Translations under genes and position numbers: made by a program
The notes under the pieces: model-generated
Databases searched by the model: none
What the model was told of the DNA's origin: nothing
What the model saw: the letters and a program-made list of their open reading frames with translations, nothing else
Shown here: in pieces, positions 1-6,721 of the stretch
How the letters are laid out: each line of letters opens with the position of its first letter
Position numbering within the stretch: position 1 is the stretch's first letter
Source: Streptomyces cellostaticus
GTDB lineage: Bacteria > Actinomycetota > Actinomycetes > Streptomycetales > Streptomycetaceae
Reading direction: 5' to 3'
DNA: 64,000 bases
Assembly (NCBI RefSeq): GCF_001513965.1
Contig: NZ_KQ948032.1
Coordinates: 62,001-126,000 of the forward strand

Positions 1-54
1 CTGGGCCTGCTGGAGCAACTGCTGCATGTTGGGCTGGCCACCACCGGGGATCAC
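1..54 (-). CDS. YbaB/EbfC nucleoid-associated protein, N-terminal fragment
   Basis: Only the first 18 codons lie in the window; the gene runs off the left edge. The start is GTG at 54, with an AGGAG ribosome site six bases before it. The visible residues read M-I-P-G-G-G-Q-P-N-M-Q-Q-L-L-Q-Q-A-Q, which matches the Gln-rich N-terminus of the YbaB/EbfC family. These are small dimeric DNA-binding proteins usually encoded between dnaX and recR. The family call rests on a short stretch, but the residue pattern is distinctive. Confidence 0.75.
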   Translation of the reverse strand, partial: MIPGGGQPNMQQLLQQAQ

Positions 55-359
55 GATCAGCTCCTGGTTCTTCGTCGTTCTGCGTCGTTCTTCGTCTGCT
101 CCGCTGTTCTCGTTGAGCACGAGCCTACGTGGTCTACGCGGCCATCGCTCCGCCACTCTTTCGAGTGAGAACGCGGCAGTCCTATACCTGATCAAGGCCC
201 TCTTCCGAGCGGAAAAGCAGGGAAAGCTACCTCTCAGCCACCCATTGGGCGGTAGGAAGGGTGCCGCGCGTCGGCGTGCAATGTCACGCAATGTGACCGG
301 CCGTGATCAGTGCCGTGTTCAGTGCCGTGTTCGGTGTCGTGTTCAGTAGGGAGTGCCGG
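55..359. other. Divergent intergenic region
   Basis: About 300 bases separate the YbaB/EbfC start from the SLATT-like gene. It holds an inverted repeat GTCAC-N5-GTGAC at 283-297 and a 12-base tandem repeat at 309-344. I see no convincing gene. The stretch is less GC-rich around 150-250, as expected for promoters. Confidence 0.5.
309..344 (+). repeat. Three 12-bp tandem repeats just before a gene start
   Basis: Three copies of the unit AGTGCCGTGTTC (third copy with two changes) stand head to tail and continue into a partial fourth. Each copy carries an in-frame GTG, so alternative starts at 303, 315, 327 and 339 would add copies of a four-residue Val-Phe-Ser-Ala-like repeat to the next protein. 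Confidence 0.8.
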
Positions 360-1109
360 GTGGGTCAGCCGGAGATGCAGCCCGAGGGGCCGCCTCAGGA
401 CGGGCGGGGCGAGGGTGCGGCCGGGCTGCGGCCGGGCGATCTGACCGGGCGGGCGTTTCCGCTCGGGGACTGGGCGGAGCCCGCCGAGCGGCTCGACGAG
501 CTGTACCGCTGGGTGGAGGAGGGGGCGCTGCAGACGGCGGCCTGGTATCTCGCGGACCGGGTGTGGAAGCGGCGAGGGGCACGGGTGCTGCGGACCGGGG
601 CGGCGGCGGGGGCGGTCTGCGGGGCCGCACTGCCGTTGCTGGACCTGACCGGGGTGGTCGGCGGGGTCGCGCCCTGGGGATACCTGGCGCTGATGCTCGC
701 GGTGGCGTGCGTCGGGGCCGACCGGTTCTTCGGCGTGACCTCCGGATGGATAAGGGACGTGGCCACCGCGCAGGCCGTGCAGCGGCGGTTGCAGGTGCTC
801 CAGTTCGACTGGGCCTCCGAGAGTGTGCGGGAAGTGCTGGGACCGGCGGAGGGGACGGCGAGCGAGGCCGCCGAGCGGTGCCTGGCCGTGCTGCGGCGCT
901 TCTCCGAGGACGTGCTGGAGCTGGTGCGCACGGAGACGACCGACTGGATGGTGGAGTTCCGGACCGGCTCGGCACCGCTCGGCATCCAGACGGCGGCGGC
1001 TTCAGGGGCACGATCGGAGTCGGCCGGGCCTGTAGGAAGGTTTCCGCTCCCCCCGGCGAACGGCACCCGCCCGAACATGCCCCGGCAACGCCCGCCGGAG
1101 CCTCGCTAG
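360..1109 (+). CDS. SLATT-like membrane protein
   Basis: A 249-residue protein. After a Pro/Gly-rich N-terminus it has a Trp-rich segment (YRWVEEGALQTAAWYLADR, about 50-68). A hydrophobic hairpin follows (about 80-120), then a helix with the RRLQVLQFDW pattern. This order fits the SLATT family, two-helix membrane proteins thought to form pores as conflict or defence effectors. The tail is Pro/Arg-rich and looks disordered. I chose GTG at 360 because AGGGA lies seven bases upstream; earlier GTGs fall in the tandem repeat and lack a ribosome site. It converges on the kinase gene with 30 bases between. Its role here is unknown. Confidence 0.65.
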   Translation: MGQPEMQPEGPPQDGRGEGAAGLRPGDLTGRAFPLGDWAEPAERLDELYRWVEEGALQTAAWYLADRVWKRRGARVLRTGAAAGAVCGAALPLLDLTGVVGGVAPWGYLALMLAVACVGADRFFGVTSGWIRDVATAQAVQRRLQVLQFDWASESVREVLGPAEGTASEAAERCLAVLRRFSEDVLELVRTETTDWMVEFRTGSAPLGIQTAAASGARSESAGPVGRFPLPPANGTRPNMPRQRPPEPR

Positions 1110-1139
1110 GGCCTGTCCGAGCCGCCTGCGGCGCCGCTC

Positions 1140-3221
1140 TCAGCGCTTGGTGTACGTCAGGCTCTCCCCGCCGCTCTTCTTCACCCGCTTCAGCGTGCCG
1201 TCCGACTGCAGCATCACCTCGGTGGCGTCGCCCGGAGAGCAGGACGAACGCGGTTCACCGGAGGACACCGTTGACGGCCCGATCTCCAACGGACCGCCGC
1301 CGCCCGGCTGTTCGGTCAGCTTTGCCTCGAAGACGCAGTGGTACGTGCCGCCGCCGTCGGTGGGTCCGTCCGCGACGAGCGTGAGGACCGTGTCACCGAC
1401 CTGGCCCTGCCCGATGGTCAGTTCGCGGGTGCTGGACCCGTTGGAGTTGTCGATCGTGGTCTCCCAGGTGCCGAGGTAGCCGTCCGGGATCACACCGTCC
1501 GAGGGCGCGGAGGAGGTCGCCGCCGAACCCGTGGGAGTGGGTGCCTGGGAGGTGCCGCCCGTCGCGGTCCCGGTGCCGGTCGGCGCGGGGCCGACCGTCC
1601 CGCCGGCCGTGTCGCCGCCGCCGCGCTTCATCAGCGCGTACACCGACCCGCCCGCGCCCAGCGCCACCACCAGCGCGATCACGACGAGCAGCGCGGTGGA
1701 CCGCCCGTTCCTGCGCTCGCGCTCCTGCGGAACGCCGGCCGGCGGCGGGCCGTAGGGCGGGGTGGAGCCGAGCCCGCTGCCTCCATAGGGGTGGTACGAC
1801 TGCTGCGGGTAACCGTAGGCGGCGGAGGGTGGCTGGGGATGCTGCTGGGGCTGCTGCGGATAGCCGTACGGACCGGGCGCCGCCCCGTACGCGCCGGGCG
1901 CACCGTAGCCGGGAGCGGCGGGCGGCGCGGCGGGCGGCGGAGTCTGCCCGGACACCATGGTCGGAAGACGGCTGACGGGTCCACCGCCCCCCTCAGCCGC
2001 AGGCGCGGACGGCGGCACGGCCCCCTCGTCAGCCACAGACGCATGCTCCGGAGAGCCCCCGGCCCCGCTCCCCTGCTGATGAACCCAGGCAGGCGTGGGC
2101 ACTCCCGGCCGATCACCACCTGAGCCGACATCCGCACCGGCACCGACACCGGCACCAGCACCCGAGGAAGCGCCCGCCGAGGCCGCACCCGCGGGGGACC
2201 CACTCGCGGGGGCCGCACCCGCCGGGGCCGCACCCGCACCCGCCGACGGCGCCTCCGCCCCACCGGGGCCACCCGCACCCGGCACGGAATCCGCACCCCC
2301 CTCCGGATCCTCGGCCTCCAGCAACTGCACCGCATGCCGCCCCAACTGCGCCACCAACGCCCCCGGCAGCCAAGGATCCCGGGACCGCCCCCCGGCCACC
2401 GTGTCCTCCGCCCCCGTCCGCTCCAGAATCCGGTCCAGCGAAGGCCGCGCAGCGGGATCCTTCTTCAGGCACTCCCGCACCAGATCCGCGACCCCCTCCG
2501 GGACCCCCTCCAGATCCGGCTCCTCCTGAGCGATCCGGAACATCAGGGCATGCACCCCGCTGTTCGCACCCCCGAAGGGCAGCACACCGGTCGAGGCATA
2601 GGCGAGCACGGACCCGAGGCAGAACACATCACACGCAGGCGTGATCCGGTCCCCCCGCACCTGCTCCGGTGCCATGAACCCGGGCGATCCCACCAGCGAC
2701 CCGGTACGGGTCAGCCCCTCCCCCGCCATCGTCTCCATCGCCCGCGCGATCCCGAAGTCGATCACCCGCGGCCCGTCGATGGTCACCAGCACATTCGACG
2801 GCTTCAGATCCCGGTGCACGATCCCGGCCGCATGGATGTCCTTCAGCGCATGCGCCAGCCCCGCCGCGAGGATCCGTACCGACCGCTCGGGAAGCGCCCC
2901 GTGATCGCGTCCGACGACCTGCTGGAGGCTCGGCCCGGCGACGTACCCGGTGGCCACCCAGGGCACCGCGGCCTCGGTGTCCGCGTCCAGCACGGGCGCG
3001 GTCCAGTGGCCGCCGACCCGCTGCGCGGCCTGCACCTCCTGCCGGAACCGCGCCCGGAACTCCTCCTGCTCGGCCAGCTCCTCGCGGACCAGCTTCACGG
3101 CGACGGTACGACCCCGGTCCGACCGGGCCAGATACACGTGCCCCATGCCGCCCGCGCCCAGCCGCGCCAGCAGCCGGTAGGCCCCGATGCGCTGCGGATC
3201 CCCCGGTCCCAGCTTCTCCAT
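1140..3221 (-). CDS. Membrane-anchored serine/threonine protein kinase
   Basis: A 693-residue PknB-type kinase. The catalytic domain (about 13-270) has the glycine loop LGAGGMGHVY, Lys43 in VAVKLV, HRDLKPSNVL with Asp138, DFGIA with Asp155, and an APE motif. A long Ala/Pro/Gly-rich linker and a Tyr-Gly-Pro-Gln stretch follow, then one membrane segment (STALLVVIALVVALGAGG). An outer domain of about 130 residues has paired Cys and an opening PDGYLGTWE that resembles small lipocalin-like domains. No PASTA repeats are present, so its ligand is unclear. I chose ATG at 3221 because the kinase fold begins directly after it; the frame is open further upstream without meaningful sequence. It stands alone, 80 bases beyond the MarR gene. 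Confidence 0.9.
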   Translation of the reverse strand: MEKLGPGDPQRIGAYRLLARLGAGGMGHVYLARSDRGRTVAVKLVREELAEQEEFRARFRQEVQAAQRVGGHWTAPVLDADTEAAVPWVATGYVAGPSLQQVVGRDHGALPERSVRILAAGLAHALKDIHAAGIVHRDLKPSNVLVTIDGPRVIDFGIARAMETMAGEGLTRTGSLVGSPGFMAPEQVRGDRITPACDVFCLGSVLAYASTGVLPFGGANSGVHALMFRIAQEEPDLEGVPEGVADLVRECLKKDPAARPSLDRILERTGAEDTVAGGRSRDPWLPGALVAQLGRHAVQLLEAEDPEGGADSVPGAGGPGGAEAPSAGAGAAPAGAAPASGSPAGAASAGASSGAGAGVGAGADVGSGGDRPGVPTPAWVHQQGSGAGGSPEHASVADEGAVPPSAPAAEGGGGPVSRLPTMVSGQTPPPAAPPAAPGYGAPGAYGAAPGPYGYPQQPQQHPQPPSAAYGYPQQSYHPYGGSGLGSTPPYGPPPAGVPQERERRNGRSTALLVVIALVVALGAGGSVYALMKRGGGDTAGGTVGPAPTGTGTATGGTSQAPTPTGSAATSSAPSDGVIPDGYLGTWETTIDNSNGSSTRELTIGQGQVGDTVLTLVADGPTDGGGTYHCVFEAKLTEQPGGGGPLEIGPSTVSSGEPRSSCSPGDATEVMLQSDGTLKRVKKSGGESLTYTKR
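2256..2283. repeat. 28-bp sequence shared with the glycosyltransferase gene
   Basis: An exact 28-base match to 7020-7047, inside a longer region of weaker identity. Here it is read on the minus strand as part of the kinase's Gly/Ala/Pro linker; at 7020 it is read on the plus strand as Ala-Pro-Pro-Gly-Pro-Pro. It lies in low-complexity coding DNA in both genes. Confidence 0.7.
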
Positions 3222-3301
3222 CCCCGCGCCGCCTTCCCCCCCATAGGTCTGCAACGGACCGAGGATAGTGCGGTCGCCCGGGGACTCGCGCGGACCGGGG
3301 T

Positions 3302-3793
3302 CTACGGTTCCGTAACAGCGGCGCCGGACGGTTCCGTGACAGCCCTGCCCGGCGGCCCCAGCTCGTCCAGGACCGCCGACAGCCGCTCCAGGAGCCGTAC
3401 GGCCTCGGCGAGTTCGGCCTCCCCCATCGCGGCCGCCAGCCGGTCGGCGAAGACCGCGTGCCCGGGGCCGATCCGCGCCACGGCCGCCCGCCCCTCCCCC
3501 GTCGGTGCGAGGAGCTTCGCCCGGCGGTGGGCCGGGTTGGGCCGGTACTCGGCAAGCCCCCGCTCCACCAGCAGGTCGGCGACGCGCTGCACGCTCTGCC
3601 GGGTGATGCCCATGGCCCGCGCGATGCCCGCCACCGGCAGCGGCTCGGGCAGCACCGCCCCGAGCACCTGCCACCAGGTCGCGGTGAGCCCGGCCGGCCG
3701 GGCCAGCTCCTCGGCGACGGCCAGGAACTGCCCGCCCAGCCGGAAGACCCCTAGCGCGCTGCGGCTGAGCAGGTCCTGGCGTTCCCGGCTCAC
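3302..3793 (-). CDS. MarR-family transcriptional regulator
   Basis: 163 residues with a MarR winged helix-turn-helix: the recognition helix lies in GITRQSVQRVADLLVERG (about 63-80), followed by a wing ending in RRAKLLAPTGEG. Helices at both ends would form the dimer interface. The start overlaps the stop of the DJ-1 gene by four bases (ATGA), so the two are translationally coupled. The C-terminus is a short in-frame duplication (AVTEP twice), a recent tandem repeat. The likely operators are the palindromes over the DJ-1 start. MarR proteins usually repress their own operon and release DNA on binding a phenolic or oxidised ligand; which one is not visible. Confidence 0.88.
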   Translation of the reverse strand: MSRERQDLLSRSALGVFRLGGQFLAVAEELARPAGLTATWWQVLGAVLPEPLPVAGIARAMGITRQSVQRVADLLVERGLAEYRPNPAHRRAKLLAPTGEGRAAVARIGPGHAVFADRLAAAMGEAELAEAVRLLERLSAVLDELGPPGRAVTEPSGAAVTEP

Positions 3794-4404
3794 CGGGCGG
3801 CCGCCTGCTGGAGGACGAAGTACGCCTCGACGTCGGAGTCGTGGTACAGCCGGTACCAGGCGTCCAGCACCTCGCCCTCGTACACCCCGAGGAGCCGGAA
3901 GATCTCCCGGGCGAAGGCGACGGGCTCGGTGGGCCCGGCGGTGATCAAGTGGCCGTCGGTGACCGCGTCGGCGTCGACGTAGCGGCCGATGCCGCCGTAG
4001 TCGGTGGCGGCCAGGTAGTAGGGGCTGGCGCTGGTGTGGGCGCGGTCGTCGAGCAGGCCCTCGCGGGCGAGGCCCGCGGTGGCGCCGCAGATCGCGGCGA
4101 CGGGCACACCGGCGTCGAGGAAGGCGCGGGCCGTGCGGGCGAAGGGGGCCAGTTCGTCGGTTGCGTCCCAGAGGGCGGCGCCCGGGAGGATCAGCAGGGA
4201 GCTGTCCTCGGGGCGCACCTCGGCCGGCGTCAGCTCGGGCTGGATCCGCAGCCCGCCGATGCTCATGACCGGCTCACGGCCGGCCCCCACCGTCAGGACC
4301 CGGTACCCGGCGCGGGCGAGATAGGCGGTCGCGTACCCCGTCTCCCAGTCGGCGAGGCTGTCGTAGACCGCCAGATGCACAGGCTTGCGCGTCACTTCAC
4401 TCAT
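3790..4404 (-). CDS. DJ-1/PfpI family protein
   Basis: 204 residues of the class I glutamine amidotransferase-like fold. The nucleophile elbow is AICGATAG with Cys at about 105, and a conserved early acidic region is present. The family includes chaperones, glyoxalases and regulators; this subgroup often travels with MarR or AraC regulators. It is the first gene of a two-gene operon with the MarR gene. The ATG at 4404 is the first base of a 16-base perfect palindrome, so the transcript is probably leaderless or nearly so, and repressor binding would sit at the start of the gene. Enzyme activity cannot be told from the sequence. Confidence 0.82.
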   Translation of the reverse strand: MSEVTRKPVHLAVYDSLADWETGYATAYLARAGYRVLTVGAGREPVMSIGGLRIQPELTPAEVRPEDSSLLILPGAALWDATDELAPFARTARAFLDAGVPVAAICGATAGLAREGLLDDRAHTSASPYYLAATDYGGIGRYVDADAVTDGHLITAGPTEPVAFAREIFRLLGVYEGEVLDAWYRLYHDSDVEAYFVLQQAAAR

Positions 4405-4461
4405 GACAGCATGCTGTCACTACGACAGAATACTGTCAATCACTGTCAATCTCTGTCCATC
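4404..4461. promoter_or_regulatory. Operator cluster of the MarR/DJ-1 operon
   Basis: A perfect 16-base palindrome TGACAGCATGCTGTCA (4404-4419) is followed by GACAG-AATA-CTGTC (4424-4437). Both share the form GACAG-N4-CTGTC, with centres 19 bases apart. The CTGTC half-site then recurs at 4443 and 4453, giving three 10-base repeats in a row (ACTGTCAATC twice, then TCTGTCCATC). Two full sites plus helically phased half-sites suggest cooperative repressor binding. The region also separates the operon from the divergent aminotransferase gene. Confidence 0.78.
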
Positions 4462-4561
4462 AGCTCTGCGCCCCCCTTCGACAACCTGTCGCGGAAACGC
4501 CCCGCCCAAGGAACAAGACGCCGATGTCGCGTCCGCATGCCGGACATTTACGCTCGCCCGC

Positions 4562-5917
4562 ATGACCCCTCAGCCCAACCCCGACGCCGGCGCCGCAGTG
4601 AAGGCCGCGGACCGTGCGCATGTCTTCCACTCCTGGTCCGCCCAGGACCTCATCGACCCGCTCGCCGTCGCCGGCGCCGAGGGGTCGTACTTCTGGGACT
4701 ACGACGGCAAGCGGTACCTGGACCTCACCAGCGGGCTCGTCTTCACCAACATCGGCTACCAGCACCCCACGGTCATCGCCGCGATCCAGGAACAGGCCGC
4801 GAAGATGACGACCTTCGCGCCCGCGTTCGCCGTCGAGGCGCGCTCGGAGGCGGCCCGGCTGATCGCCGAGCGGACCCCCGGCGACCTGGACAAGATCTTC
4901 TTCACCAACGGCGGCGCGGACGCCGTGGAGCACGCGGTGCGCATGGCCCGGCTGCACACGGGCCGCCCGAAGGTGCTCTCGGCGTACCGCTCGTACCACG
5001 GCGGCACCCAGCAGGCCGTGAACATCACCGGCGACCCCCGCCGCTGGGCCTCCGACAGCGCCGCCGCCGGTGTCGTCCACTTCTGGGCGCCCTTCCTCTA
5101 CCGCTCCCGCTTCTACGCCGAGACCGAGGAGCAGGAGACGGCGCGGGCCCTGGAGCACCTGGAGACGACGATCGCCTTCGAGGGGCCGGGCACGGTCGCG
5201 GCGATCATCCTGGAGACCATCCCCGGCACCGCCGGGATCATGGTCCCGCCGCCCGGCTATCTGGCCGGGGTCCGGGAGCTGTGCGACAAGTACGGGATCG
5301 TGTTCGTCCTGGACGAGGTCATGGCCGGGTTCGGGCGGACCGGTGAGTGGTTCGCGGCTGATCTGTTCGGTGTCGTCCCGGACCTGATGACCTTCGCCAA
5401 GGGTGTGAACTCGGGTTACGTGCCCCTCGGTGGTGTCGCCATCTCCCAGAAGATCGCGGAGACCTTCGGCAAACGGCCGTACCCGGGCGGGCTCACCTAC
5501 TCCGGGCACCCGCTGGCCTGCGCCGCCGCCGTCGCCACGATCAACGTGATGGCGGAGGAGGGCATCGTCGAGAACGCCAGGCACCTCGGCGAGACCGTCC
5601 TCGCCCCCGTCCTCGCCGAGCTGGCCGAGCGGCACCCGAGCGTCGGCGAGGTCCGCGGTGTCGGCATGTTCTGGGCGCTGGAACTGGTGAAGAACCGGGA
5701 GACCCGGGAGCCGCTGGTGCCCTACAACGCGGCCGGCGAGGCGAACGCCCCCATGGCCCGCTTCACGGCCGCCGCCAAGCAGCACGGCCTGTGGCCCTTC
5801 GTGAACATGAACCGGACCCACGTCGTCCCGCCGTGCAACGTCACGGAGGCCGAGCTGAAGGAGGGCCTCGCGGCTCTGGACGCGGCGCTGAGCGTCGCCG
5901 ACGAGTACACCGCGTAG
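4562..5917 (+). CDS. Class III pyridoxal-phosphate aminotransferase
   Basis: 451 residues. The family's landmarks are present: a substrate loop with NGGADAVEHAVRMAR, SYHGGT, the cofactor aspartate in VLDEVMAGFGRTG (about 254-266), and the Schiff-base lysine in TFAKGVNSGYVPLGG. The opening HVFHSWSAQ and the overall sequence are closest in my recollection to taurine-pyruvate and beta-alanine-pyruvate type enzymes. An amine donor with a terminal amino group and pyruvate as acceptor are therefore plausible but not proven. I chose ATG at 4562; no strong ribosome site is seen, and the frame is open further upstream. The GntR gene 111 bases downstream may regulate it. Confidence 0.85.
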   Translation: MTPQPNPDAGAAVKAADRAHVFHSWSAQDLIDPLAVAGAEGSYFWDYDGKRYLDLTSGLVFTNIGYQHPTVIAAIQEQAAKMTTFAPAFAVEARSEAARLIAERTPGDLDKIFFTNGGADAVEHAVRMARLHTGRPKVLSAYRSYHGGTQQAVNITGDPRRWASDSAAAGVVHFWAPFLYRSRFYAETEEQETARALEHLETTIAFEGPGTVAAIILETIPGTAGIMVPPPGYLAGVRELCDKYGIVFVLDEVMAGFGRTGEWFAADLFGVVPDLMTFAKGVNSGYVPLGGVAISQKIAETFGKRPYPGGLTYSGHPLACAAAVATINVMAEEGIVENARHLGETVLAPVLAELAERHPSVGEVRGVGMFWALELVKNRETREPLVPYNAAGEANAPMARFTAAAKQHGLWPFVNMNRTHVVPPCNVTEAELKEGLAALDAALSVADEYTA

Positions 5918-6028
5918 CCGAACCGCAGCTGCCGCCCCGGGAAGCCGAACGCGTAAGGTGGCGTGCTCGTAAGAGATGGCGAGTACGTGCGAGTACGTCA
6001 CCCATACGTGTGAGGAGAGGCCCGGACG

Positions 6029-6721
6029 ATGCCCGGCAACGGCGCCGTGACGCGCAGCACCCTTCGCCAGCAGATCGCGGATGCGCTGCGTGACGAGGTG
6101 CTGGCGGGGCGGTTGCAGCCGGGCCGGGCGTTCACCGTCAAGGAGATCGCCGACCAGTACGGCGTCTCGGCGACGCCGGTCCGCGAGGCGCTGGTCGACC
6201 TGTCCGCGCAGGGCATCCTGGAGGCCGACCAGCACCGCGGCTTCCGCGTCCCCGAGTACTCCCTCGCCGACTACCGGGACATGATCGAGGCCCGCAGCCT
6301 GGTCACCGACGGCATGTTCCAGGCCCTCGCCACCGGCCGTCCGGCCTTCATCGACACCGATGACCCCCGGACGGCGGCGGCCCTGACGGCCGTACGCAGG
6401 CGCGGCGAGGAGGTCCAGCGGGCCGCGGCGGCCGGCGACCTCACGGTGCTGATCGGCTACGACCTGCGCTTCTGGCGCGAACTGAGCGGCCTGTTCGGCA
6501 ACGCCTACCTGGCCGACTTCCTGCACCGCCTGCGCGTCCAGTCCTGGGTCTGCGCGGTCCAGCACCTGCGCCGCCTGCCCGACATCCGCGGCCACCTGTG
6601 GTCCGGCCACACCGACCTGGTCGACGCCCTCGCCCGCCGCGAGACGGAAGCGGCCCGCACCATCGTGGCCACCGCGAACGCCCACTCCCTGGCCCTGGTA
6701 GAACGTCTGGCCACCAAATGA
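6029..6721 (+). CDS. GntR/FadR-type transcriptional regulator
   Basis: 230 residues. An N-terminal GntR winged helix (about 8-75) has the motif FTVKEIADQYGVSATPVREAL. An all-helical FCD-like ligand domain follows, with Asp, Arg and His residues that could bind metal or an acid. A ribosome site GAGGAGAG precedes the ATG. The stop overlaps the next start by four bases (ATGA), so it is coupled to the glycosyltransferase gene. Regulators of this class usually answer to small carboxylic acids, which would suit the upstream aminotransferase. Confidence 0.88.
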   Translation: MPGNGAVTRSTLRQQIADALRDEVLAGRLQPGRAFTVKEIADQYGVSATPVREALVDLSAQGILEADQHRGFRVPEYSLADYRDMIEARSLVTDGMFQALATGRPAFIDTDDPRTAAALTAVRRRGEEVQRAAAAGDLTVLIGYDLRFWRELSGLFGNAYLADFLHRLRVQSWVCAVQHLRRLPDIRGHLWSGHTDLVDALARRETEAARTIVATANAHSLALVERLATK

